Position numbers and translations under genes: made by a program
The notes under the pieces: generated by a model
The model's input: the letters and a program-made list of their open reading frames with translations, nothing else
The model's database searches: none
Told to the model about the DNA's origin: nothing
In this document: positions 1 to 9,304 of the stretch, one piece after another
Position numbering within the stretch: position 1 is the first letter of the stretch
How the letters are laid out: every line of letters begins with the position of its first letter
DNA from: Jannaschia sp. W003
GTDB lineage: Bacteria > Pseudomonadota > Alphaproteobacteria > Rhodobacterales > Rhodobacteraceae
DNA: 64,000 bases
Assembly (NCBI RefSeq): GCF_025144335.1
Contig: NZ_CP083539.1
Span: 559,501 to 623,500, forward strand
Direction of reading: 5' to 3'

Positions 1-202
1 AGGTGCCGAAGCGCGGGTGGTGGCAGGTCCCGCACGAGACGTTGCGGTTGCCCGAGAGCACCGGGTCCCAGAACAGCAGCCGCCCCCAGGCGACCACGGC
101 GGGGTCGGTGGGGCGGTAGGCCTCGTCCGTGACGGCGGCGGGGAACTCGAACGCGGCGGCCGGGGCGGCGAGCAGGGCGAGCGTGAGGGCGAGGATGCGC
201 AT
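1..202 (-). CDS. Di-haem cytochrome c peroxidase / MauG-like protein (partial)
   Basis: Only the first 67 codons are in the window; the gene runs off the left edge. The protein opens with a signal peptide ([17 protein letters not shown]) followed by a mature start FEFPAAV, so it is exported to the periplasm. Around residues 48-66 it reads [20 protein letters not shown], which contains a CxxCH haem-c attachment site in the context (LF-DP-LSGN---SC-TCH) typical of the N-terminal haem of bacterial di-haem cytochrome c peroxidases and MauG-like enzymes. The family reduces hydrogen peroxide with electrons from small c-type cytochromes, or oxidises protein substrates in the MauG branch; the visible part cannot separate these. 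It is divergent from typA with a 168 bp gap. Confidence 0.8.
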   Translation of the reverse strand, partial: MRILALTLALLAAPAAAFEFPAAVTDEAYRPTDPAVVAWGRLLFWDPVLSGNRNVSCGTCHHPRFGT

Positions 203-370
203 GGCGCATTCCTGCCATGCGGTTGCGTGCGTGGCGAGACGCCCCATCTGGTCAAAGGGCCGCAGCCGGTATAGGCGCGCCCGATCCAGGCGCATGCGCG
301 CCTCGCAAGGGCGCGACCGCGCGCCACCCCTCGGCGCTTCCCGGCGCCCATCCGCCCCGGAGAACACCCG

Positions 371-2191
371 ATGGACCTTCGCAACATCGCGATCATCGCG
401 CACGTGGACCATGGCAAGACCACGCTCGTGGACGAGCTGCTCAAGCAGTCCGGCACGTTCCGCGAGAACGAGAGCACGGCCGAGCGCGCCATGGACTCGA
501 ACGACCTCGAGCGCGAGCGCGGCATCACCATCCTCGCCAAGGCCACCTCGGTGGAGTGGCAGGGCACGCGCATCAACATCGTGGACACCCCCGGCCACGC
601 CGACTTCGGCGGCGAGGTGGAGCGCATCCTGAGCATGGTCGACGGCGTGGTCCTCCTGGTGGACGCGGCCGAGGGCCCGATGCCCCAGACCAAGTTCGTG
701 ACCTCGAAGGCCCTCGCCCTGGGCCTGCGGCCCATCGTGGTGCTCAACAAGGTCGACAAGCCGGATGCGGAGCCCGACCGCGCGCTCGACGAGGTGTTCG
801 ACCTCTTCGCCAACCTCGGCGCCTCGGACGAGCAACTCGACTTCCCGCACCTCTACGCCTCGGGCCGCGCCGGCTGGGCCGACGCCGACCTCGACGGCCC
901 GCGCGAGAACCTCGATGCCCTGTTCGAGCTGATCAACGCCCACGTGCCCCAGCCCGCGCAGATCGCGAAGAAGGACGAGCCCTTCGCCATGCTCGCCGTC
1001 ACCCTGGGCGCTGACCCGTTCATCGGCCGCATCCTCACGGGCCGCGTGGAGTCGGGCACCGTGAAGGCCGGCCAGACGATCCAGGCGCTATCGCGCGAGG
1101 GCGAGAAGATCGAGCAGTTCCGTGTCTCGAAGGTGCTGGCTTTCCGCGGCCTTGGCCAGCAGGCCATCGACGCGGGCGAGGCGGGCGACATCGTCACCAT
1201 CGCCGGCATGGCCAAGGCCACCGTCGCCGACACGCTGTGCGACACGAGCGTCTCCGAGGCGATCCCGGCCCAGCCCATCGACCCGCCCACCATCACCGTG
1301 ACCTTCGGCATCAACGACAGCCCCCTCGCGGGGCGCGACGGCAAGAAGGTGCAGAGCCGCGTGATCCGCGACCGCCTGATGAAGGAGGCCGAGACCAATG
1401 TCGCCATCAAGGTCACCGACACCCCCGGCGGCGAGGCCTTCGAGGTCGCGGGCCGGGGCGAACTGCAGATGGGCGTGCTGATCGAGAACATGCGCCGCGA
1501 GGGCTTCGAGCTGTCGATCTCGCGCCCGCAGGTGCTGTTCCGCGACGAGGGTGGCCAGCGGCTGGAGCCGGTCGAGGAGGTCACCGTCGACGTGGACGAC
1601 GAGTACTCGGGCGTCGTGATCGAGAAGATCACCGGCACCCGCAAGGGCGACCTCGTGGAGATGAAGCCCGCCGGCGCCGGCAAGACCCGCATCGTGGCCC
1701 ACGTGCCCTCGCGCGGGCTGATCGGCTACCACGGCGAGTTCCTGACGGACACGCGCGGCACGGGCGTCCTGAACCGCGTGTTCCACGACTGGGCGCCCTA
1801 CAAGGGCCCGATCCCGGGCCGCCGCCAGGGCGTTCTGATCTCGATGGAGGACGGCGAGGCCGTGGCCTACGCCATCTGGAACCTCGAGGACCGGGGCCGC
1901 TTCTTCATCTCGCCGCAGGACAAGGTCTACACCGGCATGATCCTGGGCGAGCACAGCCGCGACAACGACCTCGAGGTGAACCCGCTCAAGGGCAAGAAGC
2001 TGACCAACGTGCGGGCCTCGGGCACCGACGAGGCGGTGCGCCTGACGACGCCCGTGAAGATGTCGTTGGAGCAGGCCATCGCCTACATCGACGACGACGA
2101 GCTGGTGGAGGTGACGCCGAATGCCGTGCGCCTGCGCAAGCGGTTCCTCGACCCCCACGAGCGCAAGCGGCAGGCGCGCGCGGCGGGGTGA
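371..2191 (+). CDS. typA: Ribosome-associated translational GTPase TypA/BipA
   Basis: A 606-residue protein, full length for TypA/BipA. It starts [19 protein letters not shown] with the GTPase P-loop (AHVDHGKT) and continues with ERERGITI (switch I), DTPGHADF (G3) and NKVD (G4), then the EF-G-like domains and the TypA C-terminal domain. The GTPase binds the 70S ribosome in the cytoplasm and acts in stress adaptation and large-subunit assembly. A ribosome binding site CGGAGA lies at 358-363, eight bases before the ATG. The gene stands alone, divergent from the peroxidase gene and convergent with the endonuclease III-like gene. The 178 bp after its stop hold a hairpin-plus-tail element and a long inverted repeat, either of which could end the transcript. 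Confidence 0.97.
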   Translation: MDLRNIAIIAHVDHGKTTLVDELLKQSGTFRENESTAERAMDSNDLERERGITILAKATSVEWQGTRINIVDTPGHADFGGEVERILSMVDGVVLLVDAAEGPMPQTKFVTSKALALGLRPIVVLNKVDKPDAEPDRALDEVFDLFANLGASDEQLDFPHLYASGRAGWADADLDGPRENLDALFELINAHVPQPAQIAKKDEPFAMLAVTLGADPFIGRILTGRVESGTVKAGQTIQALSREGEKIEQFRVSKVLAFRGLGQQAIDAGEAGDIVTIAGMAKATVADTLCDTSVSEAIPAQPIDPPTITVTFGINDSPLAGRDGKKVQSRVIRDRLMKEAETNVAIKVTDTPGGEAFEVAGRGELQMGVLIENMRREGFELSISRPQVLFRDEGGQRLEPVEEVTVDVDDEYSGVVIEKITGTRKGDLVEMKPAGAGKTRIVAHVPSRGLIGYHGEFLTDTRGTGVLNRVFHDWAPYKGPIPGRRQGVLISMEDGEAVAYAIWNLEDRGRFFISPQDKVYTGMILGEHSRDNDLEVNPLKGKKLTNVRASGTDEAVRLTTPVKMSLEQAIAYIDDDELVEVTPNAVRLRKRFLDPHERKRQARAAG

Positions 2192-2198
2192 TCGGTGG

Positions 2199-2248
2199 GC
2201 GAGGGGCGCCGCCCCTCGCGCTCCCCGAGGTATTTTCGGCAGGATGAG
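2199..2248 (+). repeat. Composite intergenic element, copy A (hairpin + conserved tail)
   Basis: Starts 8 bp after the typA stop. Perfect 9 bp stem GCGAGGGGC (2199-2207), loop GCC, GCCCCTCGC (2211-2219), then a tail at 2223-2248 that reads CCCCGAGGTATTTTC followed by GGCAGGATGAG. Copies B (23217-23260, minus) and C (29607-29657, plus) have the same layout. Here it lies sense to typA, so a terminator role is plausible; there is no long T-run. Confidence 0.7.
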
Positions 2249-2266
2249 GGTGGGGCCGCGTCCCTG

Positions 2267-2367
2267 ACGCCCCGGCCCTGCGCCGGGGCCTCCGCTGTTC
2301 ACCGGCGCTTCGCTCCGCAGTTTCATCGCCAATAGCACCCGGAGGCCCCGGCGCGGGGCCGGGGCGT
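2267..2367. repeat. Long inverted repeat, 28 bp arms (REPIN/cruciform-like)
   Basis: The left arm 2267-2294 and right arm 2340-2367 are reverse complements at 27 of 28 positions, separated by 45 bp. Each arm is itself partly self-complementary (CCCCGGC...GCCGGGG), so two small hairpins or one large cruciform can form. It fills the gap between convergent typA and the endonuclease III-like gene and almost touches the latter's stop codon (2370-2372). Two REP-like hairpins in inverted orientation resemble a REPIN; a bidirectional terminator is the simpler reading. Confidence 0.65.
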
Positions 2368-2369
2368 GA

Positions 2370-3134
2370 CTAGCCGAACAGGTCGCGCCGCTCCGGTGGA
2401 GGGGCCTCGCCGGAAGGCCCCGCCTCGTGCGCCACGGCGTCCGGCAGGCGCGCCCGGCCCTCGGGGCAGAGGTCGAGCAGGACGCAGTGGTCGCACTCGG
2501 GGCCGCGGTAGTGGCAGACCTTCTGACCGTGGCGCATGAAGAGCTGGTGGTGGTCGTAGACCTCCTGCTCGCCCCACGCTTCCGGCATCAGCGCCTCCAG
2601 CCGCGCGTGGCTGGGGCCGACCGCGACCGACTTCGGGATCAGACCCACCCGCTGCGCCACGCGGTGGTGGTGGCTGTCCACCGGCAGGGCCCGGCCCCGC
2701 AGCGTCGAGAAGCTTAGCACCGCCGCGCTGGTCTTCGGTCCCACCCCCGGCAGCGCCTCCAGCCAAGCCCGCGCCTCGGGCACGGGGAGGTCGCCGAGGA
2801 AGTCGAGGTCGAGCGCGCCCCGGGCCTCGGTGATCCGGCGCAGCACCTCCTGCAGGCGTGGCGCCTTCTGCTCGGGCCAAGTGCAGGGGGCGAGCAGCGC
2901 CTCGACCTCCGCCGTGGGCGCGTCGCGCAAGTCCGCCCAGTCGGGAAAGCGCTCGCGCAGGGCGTGGTACGCGCGCTTGGCGTCGCGGTTGCGGGTGCGG
3001 TGGTTGATGAACGAGGACACCAGCTCCTCGAGCGGCCCGAGCGACTGGAAGCGCGGCAGCGGCGCGCCGTAGACGGGCGCGAGACGCTCGTGGATTTCCA
3101 ATGCGAGGCGGCGGAGGGCGGCGGGGTCGGCCAT
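2370..3134 (-). CDS. Endonuclease III-family DNA glycosylase/AP lyase (HhH-GPD, 4Fe-4S)
   Basis: A 254-residue base-excision-repair glycosylase. The helix-hairpin-helix LPGVGPKTSAAVL (about residues 134-146) contains the lysine that in Nth forms the Schiff base, and LPVDSHHHRV carries the catalytic aspartate, so a bifunctional glycosylase/lyase is expected. Near the C terminus the cysteines of CHYRGPECDHCVLLDLC are spaced C-x6-C-x2-C-x5-C, the iron-sulphur cluster loop of this family. It differs from canonical Nth in its N-terminal half and tail, so it may be a paralogue rather than the main endonuclease III. The start is the ATG at 3134 (MADPAALRRLAL). It follows the GH13 gene by 35 bp in the same direction and could be its co-transcribed partner. 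Confidence 0.85.
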   Translation of the reverse strand: MADPAALRRLALEIHERLAPVYGAPLPRFQSLGPLEELVSSFINHRTRNRDAKRAYHALRERFPDWADLRDAPTAEVEALLAPCTWPEQKAPRLQEVLRRITEARGALDLDFLGDLPVPEARAWLEALPGVGPKTSAAVLSFSTLRGRALPVDSHHHRVAQRVGLIPKSVAVGPSHARLEALMPEAWGEQEVYDHHQLFMRHGQKVCHYRGPECDHCVLLDLCPEGRARLPDAVAHEAGPSGEAPPPERRDLFG

Positions 3135-3169
3135 GGGGTGCGAATCCCCAAACGCCCCCGCGGGTTCCC

Positions 3170-4723
<1,554 letters not shown>

Positions 4724-4784
4724 GGAGGCTCCTCGGGCGGCGTCCTCCCGACCTAGGCCGGACCGGTGTGCCCGGCCAGCCCCG

Positions 4785-5633
4785 TCAGGCCTCGACCCCG
4801 CGCAGGCGCTCGGAGCGGCGGCGCAGCATCTCCAGCGTCAGCAGGAGCGCCATGGACAGGACCACCAGGAGCGTGGCCACCGCGAGGATCGTCGGGTTGA
4901 TCTGCTCGCGCAGGCCCGAGAACATCTGCCGCGGGATCGTGCGCTGCTCGGGGCCGGCCAGGAACAGCACCAGCACCACCTCGTCGAACGAGGTCACGAA
5001 GGCGAACAGCGCGCCCGAGATCACGCCGGGGCGGATCAAGGGGATCACCACGTCCCAGAACACCCGCGTGGGCGAGGCGCCGAGGCTCAGGCCGGCGTTG
5101 AACAGCGACTGGTCGAAGCCCACCAGCGTGGCCGTCACGGTGATGATCACGAAGGGCACGCCGAGCGCTGCGTGGGCGATCACGAGGCCCGGGTAGGTGC
5201 CGACGAGGCCGAAGTTCGTGTAGAAGAAGAACATGCCCGCCGCGATGATGATCAGCGGCACGATCATGGGCGAGAGCAGCAGCGCCGTGACTAGCCGCTT
5301 GAACGGCATGTGCGGCGAGGCGAGGCCCACGGCGGCCACGGTGCCTAGCAGGGTCGCGAGTGCGGCGGCGGCGATGCCGATCGCGAAGCTGTTGCGGATC
5401 GCCAGCGTCCACTTCGCGTCGGTCCAGATCTCGCGGTACCAGCGCAAGCTGTAGGCGTCCGGATCGAGTGCCAGCATGCCTTCGGTGAAGGTGAAGTAGG
5501 GCTGGGCATTGAAGCTGAGCGGCACGATCACGAGGATCGGCAGCATCAGGAACACCAGCACCAGCCCGGCGAGAATGCGCAGCCCGTAGTGCCCGGCGCG
5601 GTGGAGGGGCCCGTAGTATGCGGGAAGCGCCAT
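4785..5633 (-). CDS. ABC transporter permease, spermidine/putrescine type (PotC-like)
   Basis: A 282-residue inner-membrane permease with about six transmembrane segments, beginning with one at about residues 17-40 (LRILAGLVLVFLMLPILVIV). The cytoplasmic EAA-type loop reads LSLGASPTRVFWDVVIPLI. The length and the phrase FVTSFDEVVLVLFL fit PotC of the polyamine/opine importer family. It is the last transport gene of a minus-strand operon: ATPase, binding protein, larger permease, this permease. Only 3 bp separate it from the preceding permease stop. Together they would import a cationic or small organic solute driven by ATP; the actual substrate is inferred from family only. Confidence 0.88.
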   Translation of the reverse strand: MALPAYYGPLHRAGHYGLRILAGLVLVFLMLPILVIVPLSFNAQPYFTFTEGMLALDPDAYSLRWYREIWTDAKWTLAIRNSFAIGIAAAALATLLGTVAAVGLASPHMPFKRLVTALLLSPMIVPLIIIAAGMFFFYTNFGLVGTYPGLVIAHAALGVPFVIITVTATLVGFDQSLFNAGLSLGASPTRVFWDVVIPLIRPGVISGALFAFVTSFDEVVLVLFLAGPEQRTIPRQMFSGLREQINPTILAVATLLVVLSMALLLTLEMLRRRSERLRGVEA

Positions 5634-5636
5634 GGC

Positions 5637-6905
5637 CTACCCCAGCTTGATGTTCGAGGCGCCCACGAAGCGGTCGTAGAGCCAGTAGAGGAGGAGGATC
5701 AGCGCCAAGAGCAGCGAGCCGAGGGCCGCGGCCAGCTCCCAGTTGTTGGACTGCTGCATGTGGAACGCGATGATGTTGGAGATCATCTGCCCGTCGGTGC
5801 CGCCCACCAGCGCGGGCGTGATGTAGTAGCCCACCGAGATGATGAACACGAGCAGCGCGCCCGCGGACAGGCCCGGCAGGCTCATGGGCAGGTAGATGCG
5901 CAGGAAGGCCGGGATCGGGGGCGAGCCCATGGACATGGCCGCGCGCATGTAGCTGGGGTCGATACCCCGCATCACCGAGTAGAGCGGCAACACCATGAAC
6001 GGCAGCAGGATGTGCGTCATGGCGATGATGGTCGAGAACTGGGTGTAGAGCATCTCCAGCGGGGCATTCGTCACGCCCAGCGCCATCAGCGTCGAGTTCA
6101 CCACGCCGTTGGTCTGGAGGAGCGCGATCCAGGCGGTCGTGCGCACCAGCAGCGAGGTCCAGAACGGCAGCAGCACGAACACCATCAGGATGTTGGCAAC
6201 CTTGGGCGGGGCGCCCGCCATGTAGAAGGCGAGCGGGTAACCCAGCACGATCGTCAGCACGGTGATCACGAAGGCCATCCACAGGGTCTTGCCGTAGAGC
6301 TTGAGGTAGATCTGCGTATCCCGTTGCTGGATGTCCCCCTCGCGGGTCATCTCGAGGTCCAAGGCCGTGAGGTAGTAGCCTTCGGTGTAGGTGCGGCCCG
6401 AGCGGCGCAGGGCACGCCAGATGCCCGGCTCGGCCCAGCGCTCGCTGGCCTCGACCAGGAGCGCGTCGCCATTCGCGGCCAGCTCCGCGTCGTCGACCCG
6501 GCGCAGGGCGCGGGCGGTGCTCTTCACCACCGAGGACGTGCCGGGCAGGAGGCGGTTCACCTCCTCGGCGAGCTGGCCCGAGGTGCGGTCGCCCGCCATC
6601 CGCTTCATGTCCACGGCGAAGCGGCGCATGGCCTCGGCGTCGGGCGTGCCCTCGCCGTCCCAGTCGCGCAGCGCCTCCAGCGTCTCGGGGACGAGCGCGG
6701 CGGTGGTGGGGTTGTAGACGCTGCGGAACAGCATCGTGCCGATGGGCGCGACGAAGGCGAAGGCGATGAAGACCAGCAGGGGCACGACGAACAGGAACGC
6801 GCGGCCCCGCCGGCGGCGCTCGTTGCGCGCGGCATTGGCAGCGTCGGTGCGGTCCAGCGCGTCGGAGCGGCGGACGCCCGGCTCGGGCAGGCTGCTGTCG
6901 GTCAC
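5637..6905 (-). CDS. ABC transporter permease, PotB-like, with a large periplasmic insertion
   Basis: A 422-residue permease, far longer than the roughly 280-residue PotB. The first membrane helix is at about residues 35-60 (RAFLFVVPLLVFIAFAFVAP). About 140 polar residues follow before the remaining five or so helices start near residue 205 (TLWMAFVITVLTIVLGYPLAF). The EAA-type loop reads AMSMGSPPIPAFLRIYLPM. The insertion sits where PotB has its first periplasmic loop, so it likely faces the binding protein. It lies between the binding-protein gene and the PotC-like gene; a perfect 12 bp hairpin separates it from the binding-protein stop, which may lower permease expression relative to the binding protein. 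The function follows from family and operon context. Confidence 0.86.
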   Translation of the reverse strand: MTDSSLPEPGVRRSDALDRTDAANAARNERRRRGRAFLFVVPLLVFIAFAFVAPIGTMLFRSVYNPTTAALVPETLEALRDWDGEGTPDAEAMRRFAVDMKRMAGDRTSGQLAEEVNRLLPGTSSVVKSTARALRRVDDAELAANGDALLVEASERWAEPGIWRALRRSGRTYTEGYYLTALDLEMTREGDIQQRDTQIYLKLYGKTLWMAFVITVLTIVLGYPLAFYMAGAPPKVANILMVFVLLPFWTSLLVRTTAWIALLQTNGVVNSTLMALGVTNAPLEMLYTQFSTIIAMTHILLPFMVLPLYSVMRGIDPSYMRAAMSMGSPPIPAFLRIYLPMSLPGLSAGALLVFIISVGYYITPALVGGTDGQMISNIIAFHMQQSNNWELAAALGSLLLALILLLYWLYDRFVGASNIKLG

Positions 6906-6921
6906 GTCGCCTCCTCGAATG

Positions 6922-6948
6922 GCCCCGCGCCGGATGCCGGCGCGGGGC
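6922..6948 (-). promoter_or_regulatory. Intercistronic mRNA hairpin after the binding-protein gene
   Basis: Perfect inverted repeat: GCCCCGCGCCGG (6922-6933), loop ATG, CCGGCGCGGGGC (6937-6948). It lies between the stop of the solute-binding-protein gene (6964) and the start of the permease (6905). In ABC operons such hairpins commonly stabilise the binding-protein part of the mRNA or partly terminate transcription, giving excess binding protein. There is no T-run, so stabilisation is the likelier role. Confidence 0.6.
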
Positions 6949-6963
6949 GCGGGGTTCAGGCCG

Positions 6964-8019
6964 CTACTGGAGCAGCCACTCGTTGAACTTCTCGCCGAGC
7001 GACTCGCCGAAGTCGGCCCAGAAGATGCCGTCGGCCTTCAGGCCCTCGTCGGTGTGGGCGGACGGAAGGTTCGGCTGCAGCTCCTCGGGGATCAGCGCCT
7101 GCGCCGACTTTCGGGTCGGGCCGTAGGCCACGTCCTGCATGCCCGACAGCGGCACGGTGCCGGTGGCGAACTTCACGAACTCCATGGCGGCGTCCTTCTT
7201 GTCGGTGCCGGCCATGATCGCCCAGACGTCGAGGTCGTAGACGTTGTCGTCCCAGCCCATGGCGAAGGGCGCGCCGTCGTCCTGGATGGCGGCGAAGATG
7301 CGGCCGTTCGCGGACTGCACGATCTGGGCGCCGCCGTCGTTCAGCAGAACGGGCGCCTGCGACCAGCTGTCGTACCAGACGATGTCGTCCTTGATGGTGT
7401 CGAGCTTGGCGAAGGCGCGGGCCTGGCCCTCCTCGGTGGCGAGCACCTCGTAGACCTCCTCGCGCGGCACGCCGTCGGCCAGGAGCGCCCACTCCATGTT
7501 CACCTGCGGGCGCTTGCGCAGGCCGCGCTTGCCGGGGAACGCCTCGGTGTCGAACACGTCCTCGATGGTCTGCGGCGCGGCGCCGTCGAAGGCGTCCTCG
7601 CTGTAGGCCCAGATCACCGACCAGATGATGTTGCCCACGCCGCACTCGTGCAGCGCCTCGGGGATGAAGTCCTCGGCGGCGGGGGTGCCGTCGTCGCCGG
7701 GGGGCAGCACCGAGTGGTCGATCACGTCGACGTAGCCCTCGGAGCAGGCGCGCTCGAGGTCGATCACCTCGACGTCGACCACGTCCCACTGGACGTTGCC
7801 GCTTTCCGCTTGCGCCTTCATCTCGGCCACGCCGCCGCCGTAGTCCTCGAACAGGATGTTGGCGCCCGACTGCTCCATGTAGGGGTCGATCATGTGCTCC
7901 TTCTGGGCCGCGCCGTAGGCGCCGCCGAAGGAGGTCACGGTGAGGTCCTGCGCGTGGCCCGCGCCGGCCGCGAGGGCCAGCGCCGCGGCGCCCGTCAGCA
8001 GCTTCGTCGTCTTGGTCAT
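6964..8019 (-). CDS. Periplasmic solute-binding protein, spermidine/putrescine (PotD) type
   Basis: A 351-residue exported protein with signal peptide MTKTTKLLTGAAALALAAGAGHA and mature start QDLTVTSFGGAYG, the opening seen in PotD-type and related extracellular binding proteins (SBP_bac_8-like). It carries the hinge-region phrases ESGNVQWDVVDVEV and IIWSVIWAYSEDAF. It captures the solute in the periplasm and hands it to the two permeases encoded downstream. It follows the ATPase gene by 48 bp and is followed by a strong hairpin (6922-6948). The ligand, whether a polyamine or another cationic or organic-acid solute, cannot be fixed from sequence alone. Confidence 0.88.
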   Translation of the reverse strand: MTKTTKLLTGAAALALAAGAGHAQDLTVTSFGGAYGAAQKEHMIDPYMEQSGANILFEDYGGGVAEMKAQAESGNVQWDVVDVEVIDLERACSEGYVDVIDHSVLPPGDDGTPAAEDFIPEALHECGVGNIIWSVIWAYSEDAFDGAAPQTIEDVFDTEAFPGKRGLRKRPQVNMEWALLADGVPREEVYEVLATEEGQARAFAKLDTIKDDIVWYDSWSQAPVLLNDGGAQIVQSANGRIFAAIQDDGAPFAMGWDDNVYDLDVWAIMAGTDKKDAAMEFVKFATGTVPLSGMQDVAYGPTRKSAQALIPEELQPNLPSAHTDEGLKADGIFWADFGESLGEKFNEWLLQ

Positions 8020-8067
8020 CGACTCTCTCCTGTTGGTCGTCTCGCGCGGGGGCTGTCGGGGCCCCGC

Positions 8068-9183
8068 CTATCCCGCCGGCTGCGCCGCCCCCGGAAAGGC
8101 GATGCAGTCGGATGCCAGCCAGAGAAGGCGCCCCTCCTGGCCGGAGGCGAACTCCGGAGCCGAGAGGTCGTTGAGCACCTTCACCACGATGTCGGAGCCG
8201 CCCGGAAGGCGGAAGTAGTAGCGGATGAAGTCGCCCACGTAGGCGCGCGTCACGAAGCGCGCGGCCACGGCGTTGTCGTGGGCATGGTCGGTGGGCGGCA
8301 GGAAGATCTTCTCGGGCCGCACCGAGACGCGGCAGGGCGCGCCCGCCGCAAGCCCCTCGGCCGCCACCGCCGCGATCCGGTCACCGCCGGGCGTCGCCAC
8401 CACGGCGCGGCCGCCCTCGATGCGCTCCACGGTGCCCTCCACGAAGTTGTTCTCGCCGATGAACTCAGCCACGAAGGCGTTGGCGGGCCGCTCGTAGAGC
8501 TCGGCGGGCGGCGCGCACTGCTGCACCACGCCGTCGTTGAACACCGCGATCCGGCTCGACATCGACAGGGCCTCGGCCTGGTCGTGGGTCACGTAGATCA
8601 CGGTGAAGCCGGTCTGCTCGTGGATGCGGGTGATCTCGTACTGCATCTGCTCGCGCAGCTTCTTGTCGAGCGCGCCCAAGGGCTCGTCCATGAGGATCAG
8701 CGAGGGGTCGAAGATCATCGCCCGCGCCAGCGCCACCCGCTGCCGCTGCCCGCCCGAGAGCTGGCCGGGATGGCGGTTCCCGAAGCTGCCCAGCTCCACG
8801 AGGTCGAGGTACTCGCGCACCCGGCGCCCGACCTCGGCCTTGTCCATGCCCCGCACCTTCAGGGGATAGGCCAGGTTCTCGGCCACGGTCATGTGCGGGA
8901 ACAAGGCGTAGTTCTGGAACACCATGCCGATGTTGCGCCGGTAGGGGGCGATCCGGGTGATCGAGCGGCCTTCGATGCGGATGTCGCCCGAGGTGACGCT
9001 CTCGAAGCCGGCCAGCATCATCAGCACCGTGGTCTTGCCGGACCCCGAGGGCCCGAGGAGGGTGATGAACTCGCCCCGCTCCACCGCCATGGAGTAGCCC
9101 TTCACGACCAGCGACTTCTGGTCGTAGCTCTTCTTGACGTCGTCGAACGTCAGGAAGGCGCCTTCGGCGGCGGTCGCGGCCAT
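8068..9183 (-). CDS. ABC transporter ATPase, PotA-like, with TOBE domain
   Basis: A 371-residue ATPase in the size range of PotA. Walker A is GPSGSGKTT (about residues 44-52), the Q-loop is in [11 protein letters not shown], the signature is [14 protein letters not shown], Walker B is [12 protein letters not shown], and the H-loop is YVTHDQAEA. The C-terminal third (SVRPEKIFL onward) is a TOBE domain as in PotA/MalK. I chose the ATG at 9183 ([16 protein letters not shown]) over an in-frame upstream start at 9282, because the upstream 33 residues are low-complexity and a GGGGGACTGG purine run precedes the chosen ATG. It is the first gene of the four-gene importer operon, 121 bp after the phospholipase D-like gene. 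Confidence 0.9.
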   Translation of the reverse strand: MAATAAEGAFLTFDDVKKSYDQKSLVVKGYSMAVERGEFITLLGPSGSGKTTVLMMLAGFESVTSGDIRIEGRSITRIAPYRRNIGMVFQNYALFPHMTVAENLAYPLKVRGMDKAEVGRRVREYLDLVELGSFGNRHPGQLSGGQRQRVALARAMIFDPSLILMDEPLGALDKKLREQMQYEITRIHEQTGFTVIYVTHDQAEALSMSSRIAVFNDGVVQQCAPPAELYERPANAFVAEFIGENNFVEGTVERIEGGRAVVATPGGDRIAAVAAEGLAAGAPCRVSVRPEKIFLPPTDHAHDNAVAARFVTRAYVGDFIRYYFRLPGGSDIVVKVLNDLSAPEFASGQEGRLLWLASDCIAFPGAAQPAG

Positions 9184-9304
9184 TCCAGTCCCCCCGGCAG
9201 CGCGCCGCCCCCCGGCGGCGCCCCCGAACCCTAAGCGCGGGTCAGGGCGGGGCGCAACGGCGATCGCTCCGCCGGAATGCACGGGCCGGACGGAGGGGGC
9301 GCCG

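Noticed and set aside
6736..9234. An 832-codon plus-strand frame across the polyamine-type importer
   Set aside because: Antisense to three recognisable ABC genes, low-complexity translation, no motif.
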